A DNA stretch of 32,325 nucleotides from Rahnella perminowiae (GTDB lineage: Bacteria; Pseudomonadota; Gammaproteobacteria; Enterobacterales; Enterobacteriaceae): contig NZ_JAFMOS010000620.1 of NCBI RefSeq assembly GCF_019049755.1, positions 1-32,325 on the forward strand, written 5' to 3'. Shown in pieces: positions 1-9,457 of this stretch. The position numbers and the translations under genes were made by a program. The notes beneath the pieces were generated by a model, which saw nothing but the letters and a program-made list of their open reading frames with translations, was not told the DNA's origin and did not search any database. Each line of letters opens with the position of its first letter. Within the stretch, counting starts at the first letter, position 1.

Positions 1-196
1 AGCCAATATTGCAGACCAGGAAGAATCCGAACCGAAAAAAGATGATGATTTTTTTGCGCTGAGTCGCCTTTTTTCTTTGTCAGAATTAAATTACGTCGAT
101 ATAGCCCGTAAAGAAAAAATCCCGCAACTAATGTCCCGCTGGCCGTTACTGGCTGAGCTGGCGCAATACGGCGAACACAGCGCGGAGAAAAAATAA
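1..196 (+). CDS. bcsR: BcsR, cellulose biosynthesis accessory protein (C-terminal part, 5' end outside window)
   Basis: An open frame starting at base 2 runs to a TAA at 194-196 and gives 64 residues without a plausible start codon, so the 5' end lies left of the window. The tail, with an acidic/lysine stretch, then LNYVDIARKE and SRWPLLAELAQY, matches my memory of the short E. coli BcsR (YhjR, about 62 aa), which has DIDYADISQRE and KRWPLLAEFAQ. BcsR works with BcsQ at the inner-membrane cellulose synthase. The stop codon is one base from the bcsQ ATG at 198, so the two are co-transcribed and probably translationally coupled. Identification rests on the C-terminal motif and the position directly before bcsQ. 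Confidence 0.8.
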   Translation, partial: ANIADQEESEPKKDDDFFALSRLFSLSELNYVDIARKEKIPQLMSRWPLLAELAQYGEHSAEKK

Positions 197-197
197 T

Positions 198-941
198 ATG
201 GCTGTCATTGCCTTACAGGGCGTTCGTGGCGGTACGGGGACCACCTCGGTCACGGCTGCACTGGCCTGGGGTCTTGCGCAATTAAATGAGAAAGTGCTGG
301 TGATCGACTTTTCACCGGAAAACTTCCTGCGGTTGCACTTTGGTATGCCTGTCGCTCAGGCATGCGGATGGCGCTATGCGCACAATACGGGGACGTCCTG
401 GCAAAACTCTGCACTGCGCTACCATTCTCATCTTGATCTCCTGCCTTACGGGCATGTCGCAACGGACGATAACAATCAGCCTGATTTCGACTGGCAAAAA
501 GCGATCACTCAGCTTAAAAATACCGGTGTCTATGACTGGATCCTGATCGACTCTCCGGCAGCCGATCCCTTACCTGCACGCACACTTGCCGACCGCACCG
601 TCGTGCTTCTCCATGCTGATACTCAGTCACACCTGCGTTTACATCAGTATGTGCTGCCAGCCAACGGGCATTATCTGCTCAACCAGTTCATTCCTTCCAG
701 CCAGTTACAGCAGGATATTCTGTTGTTATGGCAGGAAACCTTGCCCGCCCTGATCCCGGTGATTTTACACCGCGATGAAGCAATGGCGGAGTCACTGGCG
801 GCGAAACAGCCTGTCGGGGAATGGAAAAATAACAGCAAAATCAGCCGTGAGATTAACACACTGGCGAACTGGTTCCTGCTGCACTTACGCCATCCCGGGG
901 ACGTGCATAGCCAGAAAACGCCGCGGAGCCCGGCAAAATGA
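198..941 (+). CDS. bcsQ: BcsQ, MinD/ParA-type ATPase of the cellulose synthase operon
   Basis: 247 aa. The N-terminus carries a deviant Walker A loop, GVRGGTGTTS (residues about 8-17), of the MinD/ParA/SIMIBI class, followed by VLVIDFSPENFLRL and a Walker B-like WILIDSP near residue 117. The C-terminal HRDEAMAESLAAKQPVGE block is a hallmark of BcsQ. In E. coli BcsQ is a cytoplasmic partner of BcsR and BcsE, needed for assembly or polar placement of the cellulose synthase. The gene follows bcsR after one base and overlaps bcsA by four bases (ATGA). Length is close to the E. coli protein (about 250 aa). It looks intact. Confidence 0.93.
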   Translation: MAVIALQGVRGGTGTTSVTAALAWGLAQLNEKVLVIDFSPENFLRLHFGMPVAQACGWRYAHNTGTSWQNSALRYHSHLDLLPYGHVATDDNNQPDFDWQKAITQLKNTGVYDWILIDSPAADPLPARTLADRTVVLLHADTQSHLRLHQYVLPANGHYLLNQFIPSSQLQQDILLLWQETLPALIPVILHRDEAMAESLAAKQPVGEWKNNSKISREINTLANWFLLHLRHPGDVHSQKTPRSPAK

Positions 942-3553
942 ACCGTCTGCTCAATCTGTTTCTGGTGCCGCCGGTCGTTCTCGAATTACAAAATCGCTAC
1001 CGGCATTATCGCGCCAGCCATTCCTCACGTATGGCCGCAGGTCTGATGATTATCTGTGTGGCGTTGTGCTGGTTGTTTTTACGTTTTGAATCCCCGTTCT
1101 GGCAGCGCGTTAATGCACAGCGCACCCGCTGGTATCCGCAAATTTCGCCCTCTCAGCCGCGTCTGGCCGATCCGCTGCGTTATATCGTGCAAAGTGTGTG
1201 GCTGCTGATCATCCTGCCATCTGAAGGCAGACGCGGGCGTGTGATATATAGCCGCTGGCCGCAGCAGTTGCGCGGGAAAGTCCATTTGTGGCTCAGATCA
1301 TTGCCCGGACAGGTCACCCAAAATCCGCTGGAAACTCAGGTCACACGACGTATCGGCAAAATGAACCGGCTCACTAAACGCATACTGGTGTTACTGACTG
1401 CTTTGCTGACGATCACGCTGGCGATGTTCTGCATTTCTCAGCCTTTTGGCTATATCGCGCAGTTTGTTTTCGTGGTGCTGCTGTGGAGTATTGCAATGAT
1501 TATCCGCCGTATTCCGGGACGTTTCCCGGCGCTGATGATGATTGTATTGTCGCTGACCATTTCCTGTCGTTATTTATGGTGGCGGTACACGTCAACGCTG
1601 AACTGGGAAGATCCGCTGAGTCTGATTTGCGGTCTGCTGCTGCTAGGGGCGGAAACCTATTCCTGGACGGTGCTGGTGCTGGGGTATATCCAGACCATCT
1701 GGCCGCTTAACCGTAAACCGGTGCCCATGCCTGCGGATATCTCGACGTGGCCAACGGTGGATCTGCTGATCCCGACCTATAACGAAGATCTGAGCGTGGT
1801 GAAACCGACATTGTACGCCGCACTCGGGCTTGACTGGCCCCGTGACAAACTGACCATTTATCTGCTCGATGACGGCAACCGGCAGGCATTCGCGGATTTT
1901 GCCCATGAAATCGGCGTGAAATACATTGCCCGTGAAACGCGTGAAAATGCCAAAGCGGGCAACATTAACCATGCGCTGAAACAGGCGAAAAGCCAGCTGG
2001 TGGCGATTTTTGACTGCGACCATGTGCCGACCCGTTCTTTTTTGCAACTGACCGTCGGCTGGTTCTTTAAAGATAAAAAACTTAGCATGTTGCAAACGCC
2101 GCACCACTTTTTCTCGCCCGATCCGTTCGAACGTAATCTTGGCCGAATGCGCCGTACGCCAAACGAAGGCGAACTGTTTTACGGACTGGTGCAGGACGGC
2201 AATGACCTGTGGGATGCCAGCTTCTTCTGCGGCTCCTGCGCTGTGTTGCGCCGCGACGCACTCGATGAAATCGGGGGTATCGCTATCGAAACGGTGACGG
2301 AAGATGCGCATACCTCGCTGCGAATGCACCGCCACGGTTACACTTCGGCGTATATTCGTATTCCGCAGGCGGCAGGGCTGGCGACGGAAAGTCTGTCTGC
2401 TCACATCAGCCAGCGTATCCGCTGGGCGCGCGGTATGGTGCAGATATTCCGCCTCGATAACCCGCTGTTTGGCAAAGGGCTGAAACTGGCGCAACGGCTG
2501 TGTTACGCCAACGCCATGTTACATTTTCTGGCCGGTATTCCGCGCCTGATCTTCCTCACCGCGCCCCTGGCGTTTCTGCTGTTACATGCCTATATCATTT
2601 ATGCACCGGCTGTTGCCATCGCGCTGTATGTGCTACCGCACATGATTCATGCCAGCCTGACTAATTCGCGCGTGCAGGGCAAATACCGTCATTCGTTCTG
2701 GAATGAAATCTACGAAACCGTGCTGGCGTGGTATATCGCCAGGCCAACGACGGTGGCGTTGTTTAATCCCCATGCCGGGACGTTCAATGTGACGGCAAAA
2801 GGCGGGCTGAACAAGCATGCTTACGTGGACTGGAAAATCAGCCGGCCATATCAAATCCTGATGTTGCTTAATCTGGCGGGTTTATTCTTTGGAATTTACC
2901 GCATTGTTTATGGACGTCCCGACGAAATTTTAACCGTACTGGTGAGCATGGCGTGGGTGATCTACAACATGATTATTCTGGGCGGGGCGATTGCCGTGGC
3001 GTTCGAATCCAAACAGGTTCGTCAGGCACACCGCGTAGAAGCCAGAATGCCCGCGTCATTACTCAAGCCAGACGGACATATTTATGTCTGCACCATCCAG
3101 GACTATTCCGACAGCGGTGTCGGGCTGGAAACCGCGAGTGCAAGCCAGTTTCAGTTTGGTGACAACGTCACGTTAATCCTGAGCCGCGGACAGCAGGAAT
3201 ATACCTTCCCGATGCAGATCAGCCGTGTGTTTGGTGAAAACATCGGTATGCAGCTATTGCCACTCACAACCCAACAACATATCGATTTCATCCAATGTAC
3301 TTTTGCCCGGGCCGACAGCTGGGTATTACGCGAAGACAGTTTCCCTGAAGACAAACCGATGGAAAGCCTGCGTGAGGTACTGGGGCTGGGCATCCGGGGT
3401 TATCTGCGGATGCTGGACATCGCCCCGCAACGTTACCGACCGCTGGTGTCCCGAACACGATCGTTTGGCCGCTGGTTGCTGTCTTTTGCTCCGCGTAATC
3501 CATCGCTGGCCGTTCAGCCTGTTGAATCCAACCTGATGATGACAAAACAATGA
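938..3553 (+). CDS. bcsA: BcsA, cellulose synthase catalytic subunit (UDP-glucose glycosyltransferase, c-di-GMP dependent)
   Basis: 871 aa, essentially the E. coli length. It polymerises glucose from UDP-glucose into beta-1,4-glucan and extrudes it through its own inner-membrane channel. The GT2 signature is complete: TYNED near 279, DD at 311-312, DCD at 359-361, the catalytic TED aspartate at 456, and QRIRW at 492-496. Hydrophobic membrane segments lie before the GT domain (about 145-250) and after it (about 520-660). A C-terminal PilZ domain has both c-di-GMP motifs, RQAHR at 695-699 and DYSDSG from 722, so activation by c-di-GMP should be retained. It starts inside the bcsQ stop (ATGA) and its own stop overlaps the bcsB ATG in the same way. 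Confidence 0.97.
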   Translation: MNRLLNLFLVPPVVLELQNRYRHYRASHSSRMAAGLMIICVALCWLFLRFESPFWQRVNAQRTRWYPQISPSQPRLADPLRYIVQSVWLLIILPSEGRRGRVIYSRWPQQLRGKVHLWLRSLPGQVTQNPLETQVTRRIGKMNRLTKRILVLLTALLTITLAMFCISQPFGYIAQFVFVVLLWSIAMIIRRIPGRFPALMMIVLSLTISCRYLWWRYTSTLNWEDPLSLICGLLLLGAETYSWTVLVLGYIQTIWPLNRKPVPMPADISTWPTVDLLIPTYNEDLSVVKPTLYAALGLDWPRDKLTIYLLDDGNRQAFADFAHEIGVKYIARETRENAKAGNINHALKQAKSQLVAIFDCDHVPTRSFLQLTVGWFFKDKKLSMLQTPHHFFSPDPFERNLGRMRRTPNEGELFYGLVQDGNDLWDASFFCGSCAVLRRDALDEIGGIAIETVTEDAHTSLRMHRHGYTSAYIRIPQAAGLATESLSAHISQRIRWARGMVQIFRLDNPLFGKGLKLAQRLCYANAMLHFLAGIPRLIFLTAPLAFLLLHAYIIYAPAVAIALYVLPHMIHASLTNSRVQGKYRHSFWNEIYETVLAWYIARPTTVALFNPHAGTFNVTAKGGLNKHAYVDWKISRPYQILMLLNLAGLFFGIYRIVYGRPDEILTVLVSMAWVIYNMIILGGAIAVAFESKQVRQAHRVEARMPASLLKPDGHIYVCTIQDYSDSGVGLETASASQFQFGDNVTLILSRGQQEYTFPMQISRVFGENIGMQLLPLTTQQHIDFIQCTFARADSWVLREDSFPEDKPMESLREVLGLGIRGYLRMLDIAPQRYRPLVSRTRSFGRWLLSFAPRNPSLAVQPVESNLMMTKQ

Positions 3554-5889
3554 AAAAACTTCCGATCACCACTTTTATGGCATCCGCATTGATGACATTG
3601 GCGTTGGGTTCTGCTGCACCGGCCTACAGTGAACAGGCTACTGCACCGGTTGTGCCGGGCAATGAGATACCTGCGCCTCAGGTGACGTTGCCGCTGGTGG
3701 CACCGGCGGTGAACCCGATGATTATTCCGGGCGCGCCGGTGCGCAACGTGATATTACCTTTTGCCGATGTAGCACCGAGGCCAGGGGCCATCACCTTGCG
3801 CGGTATTCAGCCGAACGGGCAGATTGAATTCGGTGTGCGCAGTGACGAAGTCGTGACACAGGCTACGCTGAATCTCGAGTTCACGCCGTCGCCGTCGCTG
3901 ATCCCGGTCCAGTCGCATCTTAAGGTGTATCTCAACGACCAGCTGATGGGCGTTGAAGTGATTGATAAAGATCAGCTCGGCAAGAAAAATCACTTACAGA
4001 TGACGATTGATCCGCGCTATGTCACCGACTTTAACCGTATCCGCCTGGAGTTTATTGGTCATTACCAGAACGTCTGTGAAAACCCGGCAAACACCACGCT
4101 GTGGCTGGAAATCGGCAAGGGCAGTTCACTCAGTCTGCAATACCAGAAACTGCCGCTAAGCAACGATCTGGCGCATTTCCCGGTGCCATTCTTTGATGCG
4201 CGTGACAGCCGTCCGCTGAGCCTGCCGATGGTATTTGCCGCCTCTCCGGATGCCAGCCAGCAACAGGCGGCGGCGATTCTGGCCTCCTGGTTCGGCACCA
4301 AAGCCCAGTGGCGCGGGCAATCTTTCCCGGCGCTGTATAACCAGTTGCCGGAAAGCCACGCCGTGGTGTTTGCGACTAACGGTCAGCGCCCTGATTTCCT
4401 CAAAGAAATGCCGCCGGTGAAAGGGCCCGTCGTGCAGATGGTCAGCCGCCCGGATAATCCGTACGTCAAAATGCTGCTGATCCTCGGTCGTGATGATCAG
4501 GACTTACTGACAGCAGTAAAAGGCATTGCGCAGGGAAATATCCTGTTCCGTGGCGAAACGGTCGGTGTCGATAAAGTGGATCAGATCCAGCCACGCCAGC
4601 CGTATGATGCGCCAAACTGGGTGCGCACCGACCGTCCGATGAATTTTGGCGAACTGAAACAGTATGCAGAACAGTTACAGTCTGACGGCATCCAGCCGAA
4701 CCCGGTCACGCTCAACATTAACCTGCCGCCGGATCTGTTCCTGATTAACAGCACCGGTATTGATATGCGGCTGAAGTACCGTTACACCTCGCCACAGCTC
4801 AAAAACACGTCGCGTCTGAGCATCAGCCTGAACAACCAGTTTGTGCAGGATCTGACCCTGAAAACCGGACACGATGAGGATTCCCGGTTACTGCATCTGT
4901 CCCTGTTGCAGGGGCTGCTGGATGGCAGCAAGGATCTGAATATTCCGGCGCTGAAACTGGGTGCGGTAAACCAGATGCGTTTTGATTTTGACTACACGTC
5001 GCTGCTGGCAAGCGGCAGCGAGGGCCGCTGTGAAACCTATAACACCGTGCCAAATCATGTAGTGGTCGACGACAGCTCCACCATCGATTTCTCCGGATAC
5101 CGTCATTTTATGGCGATGCCTGATTTGCGCGCCTTCGCGAATGCCGGATTCCCGTTCAGCCGCCTGGCGGATTTATCCCAGACGCTGATTCTGGTTCAGC
5201 CACAACCGCAACCTGAGCAACTCACCACGCTGTTTGATGCGATGGGCAATATTGGCGCACTCACCGGTTATCCGGCACTTGGCGTGGGGCTGACCGAAGA
5301 TGCGGCAAAAGCAAGAACCACCGACGCCGATCTGCTGGTGATCGGTAACTTGCCTGCGGATTTGCGTGACGACAGCATGCGCGATGATAAAAAAGCTAAC
5401 TTACTGATCGAGGCAGCCCGCGATGCGGTTAACACCCCCATCCGTCAGGCGTCGTTAACGGATAACAACTCACCTGCCAGCGATGCGCGGGTGGATGCCA
5501 GTGCGCAAATCAGTGCACAAGGTCCGATTGCGGCGATCGTCGGATTAAAGTCGCCATACTTTGATCAGCGCAGCGTGGTCGCGCTGATGGCAAACGGTCA
5601 GCAGGGCTTCGCAATGCTGAACACCTCAGTGCAGGATACCCGACAGCGTGCGCGGATCTTTGGTTCAGTGGCGGTGGTACGCGATTCCGGCATCAGTAGT
5701 CTGAAAGTGGGTGATACCTATTATGTGGGCCATTTACCGTGGTGGGAACGGGTATGGAACGCAATGGCGAACCATCCGGTATTGCTGGCAGTCATGGCGG
5801 TGATTCTGGTGTTCCTGGCGGCAATACTGCTATGGACCGGGTTACGTTCTCTGGCCCGTCGTCGTCTGTCTGATGATGATCAGGAATAA
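3550..5889 (+). CDS. bcsB: BcsB, periplasmic membrane-anchored cellulose synthase subunit
   Basis: 779 aa, usual length for the family. An N-terminal signal peptide (MKKLPITT, then a hydrophobic stretch to about residue 27) is followed by a large periplasmic region with repeated carbohydrate-binding and flavodoxin-like modules. The protein ends in one membrane helix (HPVLLAVMAVILVFLAAILL, about 746-765) and a basic tail. BcsB is the obligatory partner of BcsA and guides the glucan across the periplasm; its C-terminal anchor is needed for catalysis. It overlaps bcsA by four bases. It is followed directly by bcsC, whereas in E. coli the endoglucanase gene bcsZ lies here. No frameshift is seen. 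Confidence 0.95.
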   Translation: MKKLPITTFMASALMTLALGSAAPAYSEQATAPVVPGNEIPAPQVTLPLVAPAVNPMIIPGAPVRNVILPFADVAPRPGAITLRGIQPNGQIEFGVRSDEVVTQATLNLEFTPSPSLIPVQSHLKVYLNDQLMGVEVIDKDQLGKKNHLQMTIDPRYVTDFNRIRLEFIGHYQNVCENPANTTLWLEIGKGSSLSLQYQKLPLSNDLAHFPVPFFDARDSRPLSLPMVFAASPDASQQQAAAILASWFGTKAQWRGQSFPALYNQLPESHAVVFATNGQRPDFLKEMPPVKGPVVQMVSRPDNPYVKMLLILGRDDQDLLTAVKGIAQGNILFRGETVGVDKVDQIQPRQPYDAPNWVRTDRPMNFGELKQYAEQLQSDGIQPNPVTLNINLPPDLFLINSTGIDMRLKYRYTSPQLKNTSRLSISLNNQFVQDLTLKTGHDEDSRLLHLSLLQGLLDGSKDLNIPALKLGAVNQMRFDFDYTSLLASGSEGRCETYNTVPNHVVVDDSSTIDFSGYRHFMAMPDLRAFANAGFPFSRLADLSQTLILVQPQPQPEQLTTLFDAMGNIGALTGYPALGVGLTEDAAKARTTDADLLVIGNLPADLRDDSMRDDKKANLLIEAARDAVNTPIRQASLTDNNSPASDARVDASAQISAQGPIAAIVGLKSPYFDQRSVVALMANGQQGFAMLNTSVQDTRQRARIFGSVAVVRDSGISSLKVGDTYYVGHLPWWERVWNAMANHPVLLAVMAVILVFLAAILLWTGLRSLARRRLSDDDQE

Positions 5890-5893
5890 TTTC

Positions 5894-8800
5894 GTGAACA
5901 GACACTCCACGAACCGGCTTTCCCGCAACAAACTGGCGCTGACCATTGCGCTGGCCCTGATGGCTGCGCCTGCGGTTTCTGCCCCGGTTGTGTCGCCGGA
6001 ACAATGGTTGCTGGAACAGGTACGGATCGGTGAAGCCAGTCATCAGGATGATCTGGTACGTCAGTCACTGTTTCGCCTGGAATTAATCGATCCGCAGAAC
6101 CCGAAAGTGATGTCCGCCCGTTTGCGTCTGCTTCTCCGCGAAGGTGACCAGACCAGGGCGCAGCAGCAGCTGGAAAAAATTAAACAGGTTGCACCCGGTT
6201 CGGATGAATATCAGCAGGCACAGCTGAGCCTGAAAATCGCCTCGCCGGAAATGCAGCAAAAACTCCAGCAGACGCGCTTACTGGCAACCGCCGGGCGGCT
6301 CGGTGAAGCTAAGGCGCAATATGACGAGTTGTTTGGCGGCCGGCCGCCGACGCTGGATCTGGCGGTGGAATACTGGCAACTGATTGCGCGCCTGCCGGGG
6401 CAGAAAGCCAGCGCACAGGCGCAGCTCCAGGCGCTGAATAACCGGTATCCGGGGGATGTGCAGTTACGCCTGCAACTGGCGCAGATGGCGTTTGACGCAG
6501 GGGATAATGCCAAAGCGGTGGCGCTGATTAAGCAAATCGCTGCCACCAATGAAGGGCGTTCGCCTGCCGCTGACTTATGGCTGGCTCAGATTAAAGACCA
6601 ACCCGTGGGTCATCCGAGCGCTGAGGCCCTGCAAGAGTTTATTACTACGTTTGATACCGGTCCGCAGGTGATTGCCGCACAACAGGAGCTTCAGCGTCAG
6701 CAGGCGTTGCTGGCCGATCCGCGTTATCAGGCACGACTCCGGGGGCTGGCGCAAATTAATCGGGGTGGTTCAACCGGCGCGATTGCCCCGCTGAAGCAGG
6801 CATTGCAGGCGAAACCCAACGATGCCGAGGTTCTCGGAGCGATGGGGCTGGCTTACTCCCGTGCCGGTAACCGCCAGCAGGCGCTGACCTTATTCCGGCA
6901 GGCGAAAGCCGCCGAAACCGACGGCTATAATGCGGATAAATGGAACAGCCTGATCCAGACCAACAGTTACTGGCTGAAAATCGATCAGGGCGACAGGGCG
7001 CTGAAAACCGGACAGCTTGAACAGGCTGAAGCGGCCTACAACCAGGCACAGCGACTGGACTCCCGTGATCCGTGGGCGCAGATCGGGCTCGGCGATGTGG
7101 CGGTTAAGCGTAAAAATGACAGGCAGGCAGAGCAGGCTTATCGCCGCGCACTCAGGCTGGAGCGCGATAACAGCAGTGCCCAGCGCGGTCTGGCAAATAT
7201 CTATCAGCGTCAGTCGCCGCAAAAAGCCCTGGATTACATCAGTTCACTGCCGGCTGCTTCACAGGCGAAACTCAGCGACAAACAGCGGGGACTTCAAAGT
7301 GACGTTGTCACAATGGAGGCGGAAAAATATGCTGCCCGGCACAACTGGAATCAGGCCGCGAACCGCTACGGCGAAGCGCTGAAGCTGAATCCGGACGATG
7401 TCTGGACGACCTACCATTACGCTAATGCCCTGCGTGAGGCGGGCGAACCGGCGCAGGCGGATACGGTTTTCGAACAGCTTGCGGCGAAACGTCCGGTGGA
7501 TCCGCAACAGGTTTACGCTTATGCGCTCTATCTTTCCGGCTCCGGTCGTGATGATGCCGCTCTGCACCATCTGAATACATTGCCGCAGGCGAAATGGGAC
7601 GCCAACATGCGTGAAGTGGCGCAGCGCATTCAGCTCGGTAAAACCCTGGCCGCTATCGATACTTCACTGGCCGCAGGTCATACGCAGCAGGCGAAACAGC
7701 AGTTGCAGCAGGCTGATCTGCATGACCTGAGCCTCAATCAGCAACGGCAGATCGCCATGGCCTGGCGTGATGTCGGTGACACTACCCGGGCCTTTGCGCT
7801 GATGCAGCCATTGAAAACGGCTGCGCGTTCACAACCGGCCGGACAAGACAAAGCACTGATTTATCGCAATGCCGCCAGCCTTGAGCAGCAGCTCGGCGAG
7901 CCAGAACTGGCGCGTCAGGATTACGGGCAGGCGATGGTCGCCAGTGGCATCACCGACAAAACGCCACAGGACAATGACAGTTATACACGTCTGATCCGCA
8001 ACAATCCGGCGGATGACTGGCTGAAACGCGGTATCCGCTCTGACGCAGGTGATCTTTACCGTCAGCAGGATATCAATTTCACGGTGGATACGGATTCGTG
8101 GACCTCGAGCGGTACGCCGGGCAAATCTGATCTCACCGCCAACACCACCATGTTGCAGGCAGATATGCCGGTGTATCAGGGGCGGGGATTCCTGCGGGCC
8201 GACTGGGTGCGTATGGATGCCGGAACTTTTGATAACGAAAACGGTAATTACGAAGCCAGTTTCGGCACCTGTCGTGATCAGAACTGCCGCCGATATCGCA
8301 GCCAGACCGCTAACGGTGTCAGCCTTGGTGCGGGCTGGGAAAATGAACAATGGAAAGGAGATTTAGGCACCACGCCGCTGGGTTTTCCGGTGGTTGACTG
8401 GGTAGGCGGGCTGGCTTACAGCGGAGACTGGGGTGATATCGGCTGGACGACCACGGTTTCACGCCGTCCGGTGTCCAGTTCGTTACTTTCTTTCGCTGGC
8501 GCAAAAGATCCGGGCACCGGCACCACCTGGGGTGGCGTTCGCGCAACCGGTGCCAGCCTTGGGTTAAGTTACGATCAGGGGCTGGCCAACGGGGTGTGGG
8601 CTGACCTCAGCGCGCATCAGCTGACCGGTGAAAATGTCGAAGACAATACCCGCGAACGCCTGATGGGGGGGTATTACTACAAGGTTATCAACGAAGATAA
8701 CCGCCGCGCGACGGTGGGCCTCAGCTCCATGCTCTGGCATTATCAGAAAGACCTTAGCGGCTACACCCTGGGACAGGGGGGATACTACAGTCCGCAACAA

Positions 8801-9184
8801 TATTTCTCGCTTGCCGTACCGGTGAATTACCGGCAGCGCACGGAGAACTGGTCATGGCAACTCGGCGGTTCCGTCTCCTGGTCTCGCTCCTCAACCAGCG
8901 ATCAAAAACGTTATCCGATCCAGAATCTGATCCCGGATTCATTACCGGATAAAAACGCCATTGAAACCGGCAGTAGTGGTTCTGGTTTTGGTTACACGTT
9001 GCAGGCACTGGTTGAACGGCGTGTCAGTTCTCACTGGACCATCGGCGGGGGAATTGATATTCAGCAAGCGAAGGATTATACGCCAAGCCATTTCCTGCTG
9101 TACGCGAGATACTCGATGAGCGGCTGGCAAGGAGATCTGGATATGCCACCGGAACCGTTAGTGCCGTACGCGGACTTTAAGTAA
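5894..9184 (+). CDS. bcsC: BcsC, outer-membrane cellulose export protein (TPR scaffold plus beta-barrel)
   Basis: About 1096 aa from a GTG at 5894, chosen because an AGGA lies eight bases upstream and it gives a compact signal peptide (MNRHSTNRLSRNK, hydrophobic core, cleavage near VSA). An in-frame ATG at 5873 inside the end of bcsB would add seven residues. Repeated TPR units (for example QAEAAYNQAQRLDSRDPWA and QAEQAYRRALRLERDN) fill the first 700 or so residues, forming the periplasmic superhelix. From about residue 780 to the end is the BCSC_C beta-barrel, ending in an aromatic-rich strand and YADFK. It carries the glucan through peptidoglycan and outer membrane. It is the last gene of this operon in the window. 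Confidence 0.93.
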   Translation: MNRHSTNRLSRNKLALTIALALMAAPAVSAPVVSPEQWLLEQVRIGEASHQDDLVRQSLFRLELIDPQNPKVMSARLRLLLREGDQTRAQQQLEKIKQVAPGSDEYQQAQLSLKIASPEMQQKLQQTRLLATAGRLGEAKAQYDELFGGRPPTLDLAVEYWQLIARLPGQKASAQAQLQALNNRYPGDVQLRLQLAQMAFDAGDNAKAVALIKQIAATNEGRSPAADLWLAQIKDQPVGHPSAEALQEFITTFDTGPQVIAAQQELQRQQALLADPRYQARLRGLAQINRGGSTGAIAPLKQALQAKPNDAEVLGAMGLAYSRAGNRQQALTLFRQAKAAETDGYNADKWNSLIQTNSYWLKIDQGDRALKTGQLEQAEAAYNQAQRLDSRDPWAQIGLGDVAVKRKNDRQAEQAYRRALRLERDNSSAQRGLANIYQRQSPQKALDYISSLPAASQAKLSDKQRGLQSDVVTMEAEKYAARHNWNQAANRYGEALKLNPDDVWTTYHYANALREAGEPAQADTVFEQLAAKRPVDPQQVYAYALYLSGSGRDDAALHHLNTLPQAKWDANMREVAQRIQLGKTLAAIDTSLAAGHTQQAKQQLQQADLHDLSLNQQRQIAMAWRDVGDTTRAFALMQPLKTAARSQPAGQDKALIYRNAASLEQQLGEPELARQDYGQAMVASGITDKTPQDNDSYTRLIRNNPADDWLKRGIRSDAGDLYRQQDINFTVDTDSWTSSGTPGKSDLTANTTMLQADMPVYQGRGFLRADWVRMDAGTFDNENGNYEASFGTCRDQNCRRYRSQTANGVSLGAGWENEQWKGDLGTTPLGFPVVDWVGGLAYSGDWGDIGWTTTVSRRPVSSSLLSFAGAKDPGTGTTWGGVRATGASLGLSYDQGLANGVWADLSAHQLTGENVEDNTRERLMGGYYYKVINEDNRRATVGLSSMLWHYQKDLSGYTLGQGGYYSPQQYFSLAVPVNYRQRTENWSWQLGGSVSWSRSSTSDQKRYPIQNLIPDSLPDKNAIETGSSGSGFGYTLQALVERRVSSHWTIGGGIDIQQAKDYTPSHFLLYARYSMSGWQGDLDMPPEPLVPYADFK

Positions 9185-9284
9185 TGCCAGACCGGGCATT
9201 AGGGCGGTTCCTTCACTCGGTCCTGGAGCCTTTGGTCTCCAGGCCGCTCCGTTCAGCAAGCTTTCTGAATCGCCCCTGGCTTTT
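9182..9284 (+). terminator. Structured region after bcsC: nested hairpins, likely terminator or structured repeat
   Basis: A perfect 7-bp hairpin, TAATGCC/GGCATTA (9182-9188 and 9195-9201), begins at the bcsC stop codon. A longer-range stem follows, GGGCGGTTC (9202-9210) with GAATCGCCC (9267-9275), nine pairs with one G-U. It encloses hairpin CCTGGAG/CTCCAGG (9222-9228 and 9237-9243) and a short TTCAG/CTGAA hairpin (9252-9256 and 9265-9269) that competes with the long stem. A TTTT run follows at 9281-9284. The G-U pair forms only in a plus-strand transcript (A-C mismatch on the other strand), which favours action on bcs mRNA. Function as terminator or mRNA-stabilising end is inferred. Confidence 0.5.
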
Positions 9285-9303
9285 AAAAAAACAAAACAAG
9301 TAA

Positions 9304-9432
9304 GGTTGCGACGTAGAAGCCTGAGGCCGGTTCCAAATACCGCCGGAGGGAGAGGTGGAAAACCGCGTGTCTTTTTACGCGGGTTGTAACCCGAACGAAG
9401 GGAACCGTGCAGCGGCGGGGTTTTGCGGCTAT
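9304..9432 (+). repeat. 129-bp dispersed intergenic repeat, copy 1
   Basis: About 90% identical over 129 bp to 24717-24845, in the same orientation, by hand alignment with one insertion and one deletion. The core keeps a hairpin CCGCGT/ACGCGG (within AACCGCGTGTCTTTTTACGC and the following GG), a GGGTT/AACCC inverted repeat, and a wider pair CGGTTCC ... GGAACCG framing the element. No ORF of note is present. Both copies lie between convergent genes. It is probably a non-coding, palindrome-rich repeat family of this genome. Confidence 0.85.
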
Positions 9433-9457
9433 CCTTAGCGGCCAGCGAAAAGTGACA

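Noticed and set aside
1643-2494. 283-aa minus-strand open frame inside bcsA
   Set aside because: It is antisense to a fully conserved part of BcsA containing the glycosyltransferase motifs; its protein has no recognisable domain and is explained by high-GC codon structure.
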